NCBI GenBank assembly: GCA_017307755.1
Contig: JAFKGQ010000010.1
Span: 248,001-312,000 of the forward strand
Length of the DNA stretch: 64,000 nucleotides
Reading direction: 5' to 3'
DNA from: Chitinophagaceae bacterium
GTDB taxonomy: Bacteria > Bacteroidota > Bacteroidia > Chitinophagales > Chitinophagaceae
How positions within the stretch are numbered: the first letter of the stretch is position 1; the number at the start of each line of letters is the position of its first letter. Position numbers and translations under genes: made by a program. This document shows, piece by piece, positions 8,730 to 13,905 of this stretch. The notes beneath the pieces are model-generated. The model was not told the DNA's origin. It made no database searches and saw nothing but the letters and a program-made list of their open reading frames with translations.

Positions 8730-8877
8730 ATTTACAGGGTAATAAGGCGAAAAGAGCATTGCAGCTCTACCAACTGAGCTACGGGCCCATTGTGATATGT
8801 TTTGTGGACCCGGCGGGACTCGAACCCGCGACCCGCTCGGTTAAACGAAGTATCTCTTTTCTACGACACCTGTAAAT
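8730..8877 (-). ncRNA. YrlA-type Y RNA (tRNA mimic)
   Basis: The minus-strand order is outer stem, T-arm, acceptor, loop, acceptor, D-arm, outer stem. The two ends pair (8869-8877 with 8730-8738, nine pairs), as does an inner helix (8854-8861 with 8749-8756, eight pairs); an internal loop separates them. The T-arm (8813-8829) is canonical with loop TTCGAGT. The acceptor strands (8806-8812 and 8782-8788) form seven pairs, including a G-U at the third position, and are joined by a 17-base loop instead of a CCA end. The D-arm (8764-8779) has loop AGTTGGTA, preceded by U8-A9. This matches Salmonella YrlA: a tRNA fold with a closed acceptor, and an anticodon-side stem extended towards the Ro60-binding end. 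The decayed Ro60 gene directly upstream supports the call. Confidence 0.75.
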
Positions 8878-8933
8878 TTCTTCAAAGAACTTTTAGTTTT
8901 TTTTAATGACAGCCCCGGCCGGACCGTAGGCTG

Positions 8934-9261
8934 TCATAGGTTTAGGGTATTGATCATCTTTACTGCGTTGCTTCCTTCTTCGATGGCCCGCAGGGCATGG
9001 AAGATCTTGTCAAACAAGACCTGCTGTGCTTCGTCCTTTGCCTTGGGGTGTACCAGGAACAGTGCATCCCGCATTGTTACCTGGGTATCCCTGTTATATT
9101 TGGCGAACTGGTATTCGTCGAACTTATTAAAGGCCTCTGCCAATCCCTTCTGCAGCTGGTGGCAACCAGCGTATACAACTCCATCTGAGGCTTAAGGGCA
9201 AAGGCTGTCTCACCCTCGTAGTTCAACAATTTCGTGCTTGCAGCTTTTACATTGAATTTCA
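8934..9261 (-). pseudogene. rsr: Ro60/TROVE-domain protein (Rsr) remnant, internally deleted and frameshifted
   Basis: An ATG at 9261, preceded by a perfect AGGAGG Shine-Dalgarno six bases away, starts the typical Ro60 N-terminus (MKFNVKAAS, then KLLNYEGETAFALKPQMELY and LVATS). After about 36 residues the frame runs into unrelated sequence. In another frame from about 9150 the protein resumes at a much later TROVE position (GLAEAFNKFDEYQFAKYNR, then RDALFLVHPK), and it ends about 30 residues on at 8934. Intact Ro60 proteins have roughly 500 residues with TROVE and vWA domains; only about 100 remain. At least one large in-gene deletion with a frame change has occurred, and a second probably removed the vWA part. 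Its place just before two Y RNA-like elements matches rsr in Salmonella. Confidence 0.82.
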
Positions 9262-9318
9262 TATTATACCTCCTGGTCATTTTATCTTGTTATCCGTTGA
9301 CAATACAAGATTAAAACA

Positions 9319-9337
9319 CAAGTATGCAACCTACTTG
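9319..9337. promoter_or_regulatory. Palindrome between the WYL regulator and the rsr/Y RNA/rtcB unit
   Basis: CAAGTA and TACTTG form an exact inverted repeat with a seven-base spacer (TGCAACC). It is about 44 bases upstream of the WYL ATG and 58 bases upstream of the rsr ATG, in the only divergent intergenic region of the island. This is the expected site for an autoregulating operator of the neighbouring WYL protein. Binding is inferred from position and symmetry only. Confidence 0.45.
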
Positions 9338-9380
9338 CACAGTTAAATTTTTTTTCCTTTTTTTACACAAAATCTTTCCG

Positions 9381-10418
9381 ATGCCTATTAACCGCAACGC
9401 CCTCATCCGATATCGCACCATCGATAAATGTCTGCAAAATCGTCGCCGGAAATGGACGATCGAAGACCTTATCGAGGCCTGTAACGAAGCCCTTTATGAA
9501 TATGAAGGCATTCGCCGGGGTGTCAGTCTCCGTACCATCCGGCTGGACCTCAGTGCTATGCGGAGTGATAAACTGGGCTACAATGCCCCGATCATCGTCC
9601 GTGACCGGAAGTATTACAGTTATGAGGACCCGGCCTATTCCATCACCAATATTCCGCTGAGCACCCGTGACCTGGGTATCCTGCAGGAGGTTTCGGGTCT
9701 CCTTATCCAATTCAAAGGGTTCAGCCATTTCTCGGAAATGTCTGAAATGATCAGCCGGCTGGAAGACAAGATCCACAGTGAGCAATACCATTCTCCTTCT
9801 GTCATCGACTTTGAAAAGAATGAGCTGCTGACGGGCATTCAGTGGCTGGATATCCTTTATAAAGCCATTGTTTCCTCTACGGTTGTCCGTCTCACGTACC
9901 AATCCTTCAAAGCTCGTCAGCCGGGCGATCTTGTGTTTTATCCTTATCTGCTCAAAGAGTACCGCAACCGGTGGTTTGTCCTTGGCATGATAAAGACGGG
10001 CCGCGACATTATCACTTTTGCGCTCGATCGTATCCAGCAGATAGCGTTAATGCCGGAGGAAGATTTTCGCAGACAGAAGGATTTTGATCCTCATACTTAT
10101 TTCCAACCTATCATCGGCGTCACCCGCAATAGAGGTGAAGCTCCTGTTCAGGTAGTCTTTTGGGCTAATCATGAGCATGCTCCTTATATCCGTACCAAAC
10201 CCATCCATCATACACAAAAGATCATCGAAGAGGGGCCCACGGGTACACATTTCAGTATTGAGGTCATACCAAATTTTGAGCTGGAGCGTGAGTTGATGGG
10301 CTTCGGGGAGGGATTGAAGGTCCTCTCCCCTGCCCGTCTTGTACGCAGGATCCAAAAAAAGGTACGGCTCATGCATGAGATATATCATTCCAGCTCAGTT
10401 TATCCAGGATACGAGTGA
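9381..10418 (+). CDS. WYL-domain transcriptional regulator of the RNA-repair island
   Basis: The 345-residue protein starts MPINRNALIRYRTIDKCL. It has an N-terminal DeoR-type helix-turn-helix (about 1-75; GVSLRTIRLDLSAM is the recognition part), a linker, and a WYL domain at about 150-250. The WYL domain is recognised from VRLTYQ, then YPYLLKEYRNRWFVLG and ALDRIQQI. A WCX-like C-terminal extension (about 260-345) follows. WYL domains are nucleic-acid or ligand-sensing modules that often control defence and repair genes. Here the protein is in the place taken by RtcR in proteobacterial rtc operons. I chose the ATG at 9381; an upstream frame extension of 19 codons is AT-rich and unlike the family. 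The palindrome at 9319-9337 may be its operator. Confidence 0.88.
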   Translation: MPINRNALIRYRTIDKCLQNRRRKWTIEDLIEACNEALYEYEGIRRGVSLRTIRLDLSAMRSDKLGYNAPIIVRDRKYYSYEDPAYSITNIPLSTRDLGILQEVSGLLIQFKGFSHFSEMSEMISRLEDKIHSEQYHSPSVIDFEKNELLTGIQWLDILYKAIVSSTVVRLTYQSFKARQPGDLVFYPYLLKEYRNRWFVLGMIKTGRDIITFALDRIQQIALMPEEDFRRQKDFDPHTYFQPIIGVTRNRGEAPVQVVFWANHEHAPYIRTKPIHHTQKIIEEGPTGTHFSIEVIPNFELERELMGFGEGLKVLSPARLVRRIQKKVRLMHEIYHSSSVYPGYE

Positions 10419-10446
10419 GGGGTTTGTTTTTTTTATATTTTAGAAC

Positions 10447-10932
10447 CTATTGTACCACCTTATTCGCGCAGCTGGAGCTGGCAAACGCCTCCGGCTTTGC
10501 ACGGAAGGAAAACCCCATTCCCAGAATATATCCCATCGCTTCCTTCAAAGCGTCATTGCTTTTGAAGGCAGGGTTGGTGTTGATGTCCGCGTGCACTTCC
10601 ATATCCACCCCGTACAAAGTAAAAAGACGGCTCAGCGGATATGCCACTTCGATACTCCTGGCCACTTCCTTTAACATCCTCTCCTTTACGCTCATTTTCT
10701 GACGGGAGATCTCCGTGTTTATGTACATAAAACCTCCCTTCCCTTTGCGGAGAAAGACGATGACGGTGGCAAATGCGGTTTCGGCGCCTTTTACCTGACT
10801 GTCCGTACCGATGCAGACCTTCAATTCATGACCTGCCTCCTTTTCCCTGACCAGAGCCGACCTGATCTCATCCGCAATGTCCTTTTTTACGGGAGAGCCG
10901 TCGAGGCGTCTCCATTGTTGCTGTTGTTCCAT
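10447..10932 (-). CDS. YkuK-type ribonuclease H-like protein (DUF458)
   Basis: The 161-residue product shows the DUF458/YkuK pattern: an N-terminal WRRLDG, then IGTDSQ as the first acidic strand of an RNase H-like fold. A strand with VEVHADIN (second acidic position) follows, and then a conserved helix with a GFSFRAKPEAFA stretch near the end. The fold suggests nucleic-acid hydrolysis or binding; the activity in this family is not well defined. It follows the AAA ATPase with a 6-base gap and converges on the WYL gene with a 28-base gap. Being downstream of the tRNA array and beside a ligase island makes an RNA-processing role plausible but unproven. Confidence 0.8.
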   Translation of the reverse strand: MEQQQQWRRLDGSPVKKDIADEIRSALVREKEAGHELKVCIGTDSQVKGAETAFATVIVFLRKGKGGFMYINTEISRQKMSVKERMLKEVARSIEVAYPLSRLFTLYGVDMEVHADINTNPAFKSNDALKEAMGYILGMGFSFRAKPEAFASSSCANKVVQ

Positions 10933-10938
10933 TGTTTT

Positions 10939-12009
10939 TTAATTTTTTATCAGGCTGGTCCTGAATCCAATGATCTTTGCACTATCTTCCACATAGTCCT
11001 TTGCGTTTGGATTGGTGATCTCTGCAATGGTCATGGGTCTGTCGATAGTGGTATCGAACCCCAGGTGTTGACTCAGACGTTGGGCCTTAGCAATACTGAG
11101 TTTACCAAACTCATACTTAGCGATCAACCTACCCTTACGCATCAGTGCGCCGTCCACCAGCGATAAAGCACTGTTGAAGGTGCATATCAACTGGATATTC
11201 AGACAGTCAGCCAGCAGTCCGTCTGAAATATTCAATAGATTGGATACGGAAGACCCTCCGTACTGACGTCTATCCATGATCACGTTCTCTGCGTCTTCGA
11301 TGACAAGTACCGTATTGGGATTATTCATCAATAGCTGGATAAAATCCGGGCTGGTCAGATTACCTGCTACGGCCGGAGAAAGGAACAATACCCTTTTCCT
11401 GATCTTTCCGATCAGATGCCGGAGATAGGTGGTCTTTCCTGAACCGGGAATACCATGCAGCAAAACAATCCCTTTGTCATTTTTCTTATTCAACCGCCTT
11501 TTGATCAGTACATCCGTCTCTTCAAAGTCATCTTCATAGTACAAAGGGATATCTAGCCTGGTTCGTTTAACTTCCATCGTCTTGAGAGATAGCCTGCCGT
11601 TATTTGACACGACCAGGTTGATTTCAAGGGGCCGTCGCTTGGTCCTCTCTTTGAAATGGTTTACTTTTTTGACCACCTCGTCGATGAACATATTTACAGC
11701 TCCATTGTGGAGTATTTCACAATACCCTACATCGAACTCGACAATGCAGGTGTTTTTCATGACTGCAAATGTCGTAGAGAACCGGAAAGCTTTCTCCTTG
11801 CTTTCATACCACCTGTATTGGTAAATCCTTTCTATGCCATCCTTGAATTGTTCGACAAAAGCCTGGTATGCCTTTTCGCCATCGATGTTGCCTATATAGC
11901 TAATATTTGGCAATGCATCGAAGCAATGTAGGTATAAAGACTTCCCGTCCATGTAACCATCAAACAATGCATTGGCATTGATCACTTTTGAAAATTGTTG
12001 ATTGTCCAT
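10939..12009 (-). CDS. AAA-family ATPase encoded directly after the tRNA array
   Basis: The 356-residue protein has an alpha/beta N-terminal half of about 165 residues that I do not recognise, followed by a AAA module. Walker A is HGIPGSGKTT (about 185-194), Walker B is VLVIEDAE (about 234-241), and a sensor-1 Asn lies in ICTFN (near 279). A basic MRKGRL stretch, typical of BCS1/AAA sensor-2-side loops, follows. The overall look is closest to BCS1-like/classical AAA proteins with an N-terminal substrate domain. No membrane segment is visible. The start is 49 bases after the 3' end of the last tRNA, and the product gene is followed by ykuK after 6 bases, so the tRNAs, ATPase and RNase H-like gene are probably one transcript. 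Remodelling of an RNP is an inference. Confidence 0.8.
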   Translation of the reverse strand: MDNQQFSKVINANALFDGYMDGKSLYLHCFDALPNISYIGNIDGEKAYQAFVEQFKDGIERIYQYRWYESKEKAFRFSTTFAVMKNTCIVEFDVGYCEILHNGAVNMFIDEVVKKVNHFKERTKRRPLEINLVVSNNGRLSLKTMEVKRTRLDIPLYYEDDFEETDVLIKRRLNKKNDKGIVLLHGIPGSGKTTYLRHLIGKIRKRVLFLSPAVAGNLTSPDFIQLLMNNPNTVLVIEDAENVIMDRRQYGGSSVSNLLNISDGLLADCLNIQLICTFNSALSLVDGALMRKGRLIAKYEFGKLSIAKAQRLSQHLGFDTTIDRPMTIAEITNPNAKDYVEDSAKIIGFRTSLIKN

Positions 12010-12057
12010 AACTAAATTTTACAATATCGTTTGCATGGGATACAGGACTTGGGTTGT

Positions 12058-12147
12058 TGGCGGAGAGAGAAGGGATCGAACCTTCGTATCCAAAAGAGGA
12101 TAGCCAAAGCTTAGCAGGCTTGCACATTACCACTCTGTCACCTCTCC
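12058..12147 (-). tRNA. tRNA-Ser(GCT), CCA encoded
   Basis: Acceptor GGAGAGG pairs with TCTCTCC, the discriminator is G and CCA is encoded. The loop CTGCTAA gives anticodon GCT. A class II variable arm with stem TATCC/GGATA and T-loop TTCGATC are present. The anticodon stem has only four good pairs. It is the last tRNA of the array. Confidence 0.9.
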
Positions 12148-12165
12148 GTTGCAATCATTCTATCG

Positions 12166-12250
12166 TGTGAGTGGCTGGATTCGAACCAACTGGGCCTTTT
12201 GAGCAACGGTTTTACAGACCGCCACGACTCGCCATCTTCGTCGCACTCAC
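12166..12250 (-). tRNA. tRNA-Tyr(GTA)
   Basis: Acceptor GTGAGTG/CACTCAC, loop CTGTAAA with anticodon GTA, a long class II variable arm and T-loop TTCGAAT are present. CCA is not encoded. tRNA-Tyr is a known target of colicin E5-type anticodon nucleases. Confidence 0.9.
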
Positions 12251-12258
12251 AAATTTTG

Positions 12259-12330
12259 CGGATGAAGAAAGATTCGAACTTTCAACCATTGGCTTAACAA
12301 GCCGACGCTCTACCGTTGAGCTATTCATCC
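12259..12330 (-). tRNA. tRNA-Asn(GTT)
   Basis: Acceptor GGATGAA/TTCATCC, discriminator G, loop TTGTTAA (anticodon GTT) and T-stem GAAAG/CTTTC with loop TTCGAAT are present. The anticodon stem has one mismatch (C28 with A42). CCA is not encoded. Confidence 0.88.
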
Positions 12331-12333
12331 CTG

Positions 12334-12406
12334 TTGGTCAGGCCGGGGTCGAACCGGCAGCTTGATGCGTATAAGGCATCTGCTCTAACCATTGAGCTAC
12401 TGACCA
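12334..12406 (-). tRNA. tRNA-Ile(TAT), rare AUA-reading type
   Basis: The anticodon stem GATGC/GCATC is perfect, and loop CTTATAC gives anticodon TAT. The acceptor begins with a U1-A72 pair (TGGTCAG/CTGACCA). The T-loop is TTCGACC. Bacteria usually read AUA with a lysidine-modified CAT tRNA, so a UAU anticodon is unusual outside phages and mobile tRNA arrays. Confidence 0.85.
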
Positions 12407-12414
12407 TTTTACTG

Positions 12415-12485
12415 TTGACTTAAGAAGGGTCGAACTTCTATCTCCACGTTCGTAGCGTGGCATTCTTCCATTGAACTATAAGTCA
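12415..12485 (-). tRNA. tRNA-Arg(ACG)
   Basis: The anticodon stem CCACG/CGTGG is perfect and loop CTACGAA gives anticodon ACG, which would need A34-to-inosine editing. The acceptor TGACTTA/TAAGTCA starts with U1-A72. The T-loop is TTCGACC. It is 71 bases long. tRNA-Arg(ACG) is the target of colicin D. Confidence 0.88.
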
Positions 12486-12494
12486 ATCTATATG

Positions 12495-12566
12495 GTTGTC
12501 CCCGGGGCTCGAACCCTGTTCCCTTCGTTCACAGCGAAGCACTTTACCTGTTAAGCTAGAGACAAC
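12495..12566 (-). tRNA. tRNA-His(GTG)
   Basis: The extra 5' G pairs with C73, the histidine hallmark, extending the acceptor to eight pairs (GTTGTCTC/GGGACAAC). The anticodon stem CTTCG/CGAAG is perfect and the loop is CTGTGAA. The T-stem is weakened, with one position short on the 3' side. Confidence 0.87.
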
Positions 12567-12571
12567 ATAGG

Positions 12572-12643
12572 TTACCGGATCTGGATTCGAACCAGAACTA
12601 TCAGTGTCAAAGGCTGATGTGCTAACCGTTACACAATCCAGTA
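12572..12643 (-). tRNA. tRNA-Gln(TTG)
   Basis: Acceptor TACTGGA/TCCGGTA (U1-A72), anticodon loop CTTTGAC with anticodon TTG, and T-stem TCTGG/CCAGA with loop TTCGAAT are present. The last anticodon-stem pair is a C-A mismatch. Confidence 0.88.
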
Positions 12644-12650
12644 ATTCTCG

Positions 12651-12722
12651 TTGGCCCACCGGGGCTCGAACCCGGAACTCCCGCATTAAAAGTGCGGTAC
12701 TCTACCATTGAGCTATGGACCA
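12651..12722 (-). tRNA. tRNA-Lys(TTT)
   Basis: The anticodon stem CCGCA/TGCGG is perfect and loop CTTTTAA gives anticodon TTT. The acceptor TGGTCCA/TGGGCCA has U1-A72, and the T-arm CCGGG/CCCGG has loop TTCGAGC. tRNA-Lys(TTT) is the PrrC target. Confidence 0.9.
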
Positions 12723-12727
12723 TTTCG

Positions 12728-12799
12728 TTGCGATCCCCGGATTCGAACCGGGATTAACCACCTTATGAGAATGGGATGTTACCGTTACACCAGATCGCA
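12728..12799 (-). tRNA. tRNA with CAT anticodon (elongator Met or Ile2)
   Basis: Acceptor TGCGATC/GATCGCA is perfect with U1-A72. Loop CTCATAA gives anticodon CAT on a G-U-rich stem (CCATT/GGTGG), and the T-loop is TTCGAAT. The U1-A72 start and absence of the three-GC anticodon stem argue against an initiator. Met and lysidine-modified Ile cannot be separated by eye. Confidence 0.85.
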
Positions 12800-12809
12800 A
12801 TCTTATATG

Positions 12810-12942
12810 TGGTGATCTGTATGGGATTCGAACCCAGAACTTCGTCGGAGCTGCTTCGACACGCTCCTCCTCGTTCGTAACCTTCGCTCCGCTCGGTTAC
12901 GTGATAGAAAGTCACGTATCCTGGCCGTTAGACGAACAGATC
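12810..12942 (-). tRNA. tRNA-Glu(TTC) with a 58-base variable-loop insertion, CCA encoded
   Basis: Acceptor GATCTGT/ACAGATC, A73 and an encoded CCA are present. The D-region GTCTAACGG resembles tRNA-Glu, and the anticodon arm CGTGA/TCACG has loop CTTTCTA (anticodon TTC). The T-loop is TTCGAAT. The variable loop, normally four to five bases in tRNA-Glu, is interrupted by 58 extra bases that fold into hairpins. It is the first gene of the array, 8 bases after the second leader terminator. Confidence 0.85.
12838..12895. repeat. Palindromic insert in the tRNA-Glu variable loop
   Basis: The 58 bases lie between canonical tRNA-Glu variable-loop and T-stem positions. With the flanking stem base, GTAACC and GGTTAC (12877-12882 with 12895-12900) form one hairpin, and GGAGC/GCTCC (12847-12851 with 12863-12867) a second. 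It contains GAGCGGAGCGAAG-like and CGACGAAG-like purine-rich segments. It looks like a short dispersed palindromic element inserted into a structurally tolerant site. Confidence 0.6.
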
Positions 12943-12944
12943 AT

Positions 12945-12972
12945 AAAAAAGCCCGGTCATCGCTGACCGGGC
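12945..12972 (-). terminator. Leader terminator 2, immediately before the tRNA array
   Basis: The minus-strand hairpin GCCCGGTCA/TGACCGGGC (nine pairs, four-base loop) is followed by six T residues, a textbook intrinsic terminator. It ends only a few bases before tRNA-Glu, so it would block the whole array unless it is prevented from forming. Confidence 0.85.
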
Positions 12973-13080
12973 CACACTCTTTGGAAGATCCGACTATGCG
13001 GACCCCATCGATAAACACCCCGGTCTTTTCAGGCATATCTCTCCCATCCGGCTACCGAGTGGACTGTGGCCCACCCAATA
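12969..13080 (-). promoter_or_regulatory. Structured leader element 2 with a stem competing with terminator 2
   Basis: On the minus strand GGGCCACA (13065-13072) is the exact complement of TGTGGCCC (12969-12976). The latter shares four bases with the 5' arm of terminator 2, so the two stems exclude each other. The roughly 90 bases enclosed contain the sequence ATAGTCGGA (12989-12997), also present in leader element 1. This is the layout of a riboswitch or attenuator; I could not match it to a known class. Confidence 0.6.
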
Positions 13081-13122
13081 CCTGTTATAGAAATTGCTAT
13101 ATCGTATTGAACAAAAGGACAT

Positions 13123-13151
13123 AAAAAAAGCCCCACAATCTCTTGCGGGGC
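13123..13151 (-). terminator. Leader terminator 1
   Basis: On the minus strand a nine-pair stem GCCCCGCAA/TTGTGGGGC with a GAGA tetraloop is followed by seven T residues. It lies between the promoter and the second leader element, about 180 bases before tRNA-Glu. Confidence 0.85.
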
Positions 13152-13228
13152 TCGTTATAGTATTTTAATTCTAAACTACTTACATACAAATTTTGCCCCG
13201 CACGCCCGGATATAGCCTCTCCGACTAT
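13144..13228 (-). promoter_or_regulatory. Structured leader element 1 with a stem competing with terminator 1
   Basis: TGCGGGGC (13195-13202, minus strand) is complementary over eight bases to GCCCCGCA (13144-13151), the 5' arm of terminator 1, so antitermination and termination folds exclude each other. The motif ATAGTCGGA (13220-13228) is upstream, as in leader element 2. Confidence 0.58.
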
Positions 13229-13291
13229 TCTCTTTTGGCATCGATATGGTAAATGTGCGTTGCATTTGATTTTAAGATTTCTTTAACAGTG

Positions 13292-13323
13292 CAAAGATGC
13301 AACAATTTTCCTGATACCTCCAA
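13292..13323 (-). promoter_or_regulatory. Bacteroidota-type promoter for the tRNA array leader
   Basis: On the minus strand TTG (13321-13323) is followed after 21 bases by CATCTTTG (13292-13299), close to the Bacteroidota -33/-7 consensus TTG and TAnnTTTG. Transcription would start near 13285 and enter leader element 1. The rest of 12943-13370 holds only the two leader elements and terminators. Confidence 0.6.
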
Positions 13324-13370
13324 CTTTTAAGAAAGATATTTTTAAAATTATCTTCCGCGAGATAACAGAC

Positions 13371-13895
13371 ATGAGAAAATTCTTTTCTCAAACATTTAAA
13401 AGCATTATGCTAATGAGACGTCTGTTTATTATCCCCGTCCTCCTGATCTGTCAGAGTTTTCTCACTGGCGGAGTCGTTCCCCGTCAACGCGTCCCTGATT
13501 TTATCGATCCCACGGGAACGTATACACTCACCGGCACCGTCAGAAGACATCATGTAATGGGTCATTCCGGAGAGCTTAGGGTCCAGCTGTTGGATAGCGA
13601 AAGGGTCGCTATCGCCTTCTATATCAACAAAGGGTATCCCAATTATGAATCCGGCTCATTTACAGATACGCTGAAGTATAATGAAGATATAGCTCGTTAT
13701 ACACCTGCCTGTGACTCGGATTGTACCATTATCTTTTGGTTCTCCCCCAAGGAAATGGAGCTCCGTGGATTATATAAGAACCCCCATACAAGTTGCGGGT
13801 TTGCGACAGGTGTTATGACGGCGGCCGTCTTTCAGAAGACCTCATGGGAGAAGCCGGTGATCCAGGACCTGTCAGCACATGGTGTTGTGCGTTAG
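13371..13895 (+). CDS. Small secreted protein of unknown function
   Basis: I do not recognise this 174-residue protein. It has an N-terminal hydrophobic segment (RRLFIIPVLLICQSFLTGG) that should be a signal peptide. The mature part of about 140 residues is probably beta-rich, beginning IDPTGTYTLTGTVRRHH. Four cysteines could form disulfides, two of them in PACDSDC. A second in-frame ATG at 13413 gives a more typical signal peptide, so the true start may be there. It stands alone, divergent from the tRNA array promoter. Confidence 0.6.
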   Translation: MRKFFSQTFKSIMLMRRLFIIPVLLICQSFLTGGVVPRQRVPDFIDPTGTYTLTGTVRRHHVMGHSGELRVQLLDSERVAIAFYINKGYPNYESGSFTDTLKYNEDIARYTPACDSDCTIIFWFSPKEMELRGLYKNPHTSCGFATGVMTAAVFQKTSWEKPVIQDLSAHGVVR

Positions 13896-13905
13896 ATCAA
13901 TAGCC

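Noticed and set aside
8527..8877. Circularly permuted tRNA genes (3' half before 5' half) needing RtcB for splicing
   Set aside because: The order fits a permuted tRNA, and the acceptor strands pair. But the acceptor is closed by a loop without encoded CCA, the anticodon side is an extended helix, and an rsr remnant is adjacent. YrlA-type Y RNA explains all of this with known biology.
8730..8877. tmRNA (the G-U third acceptor pair is alanine-like)
   Set aside because: A normal D-arm is present, there is no tag-coding segment and the 5' sequence is unlike ssrA.
12171..12686. Open frames of 60 to 70 codons inside the tRNA array
   Set aside because: They run across several tRNA genes and encode translated tRNA sequence (for instance MAGFEPTGPF), a common artefact.
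12951..13228. T-box or known riboswitch before the tRNA array
   Set aside because: No T-box sequence, specifier loop or known riboswitch core could be read; it is reported only as a leader with competing stems.
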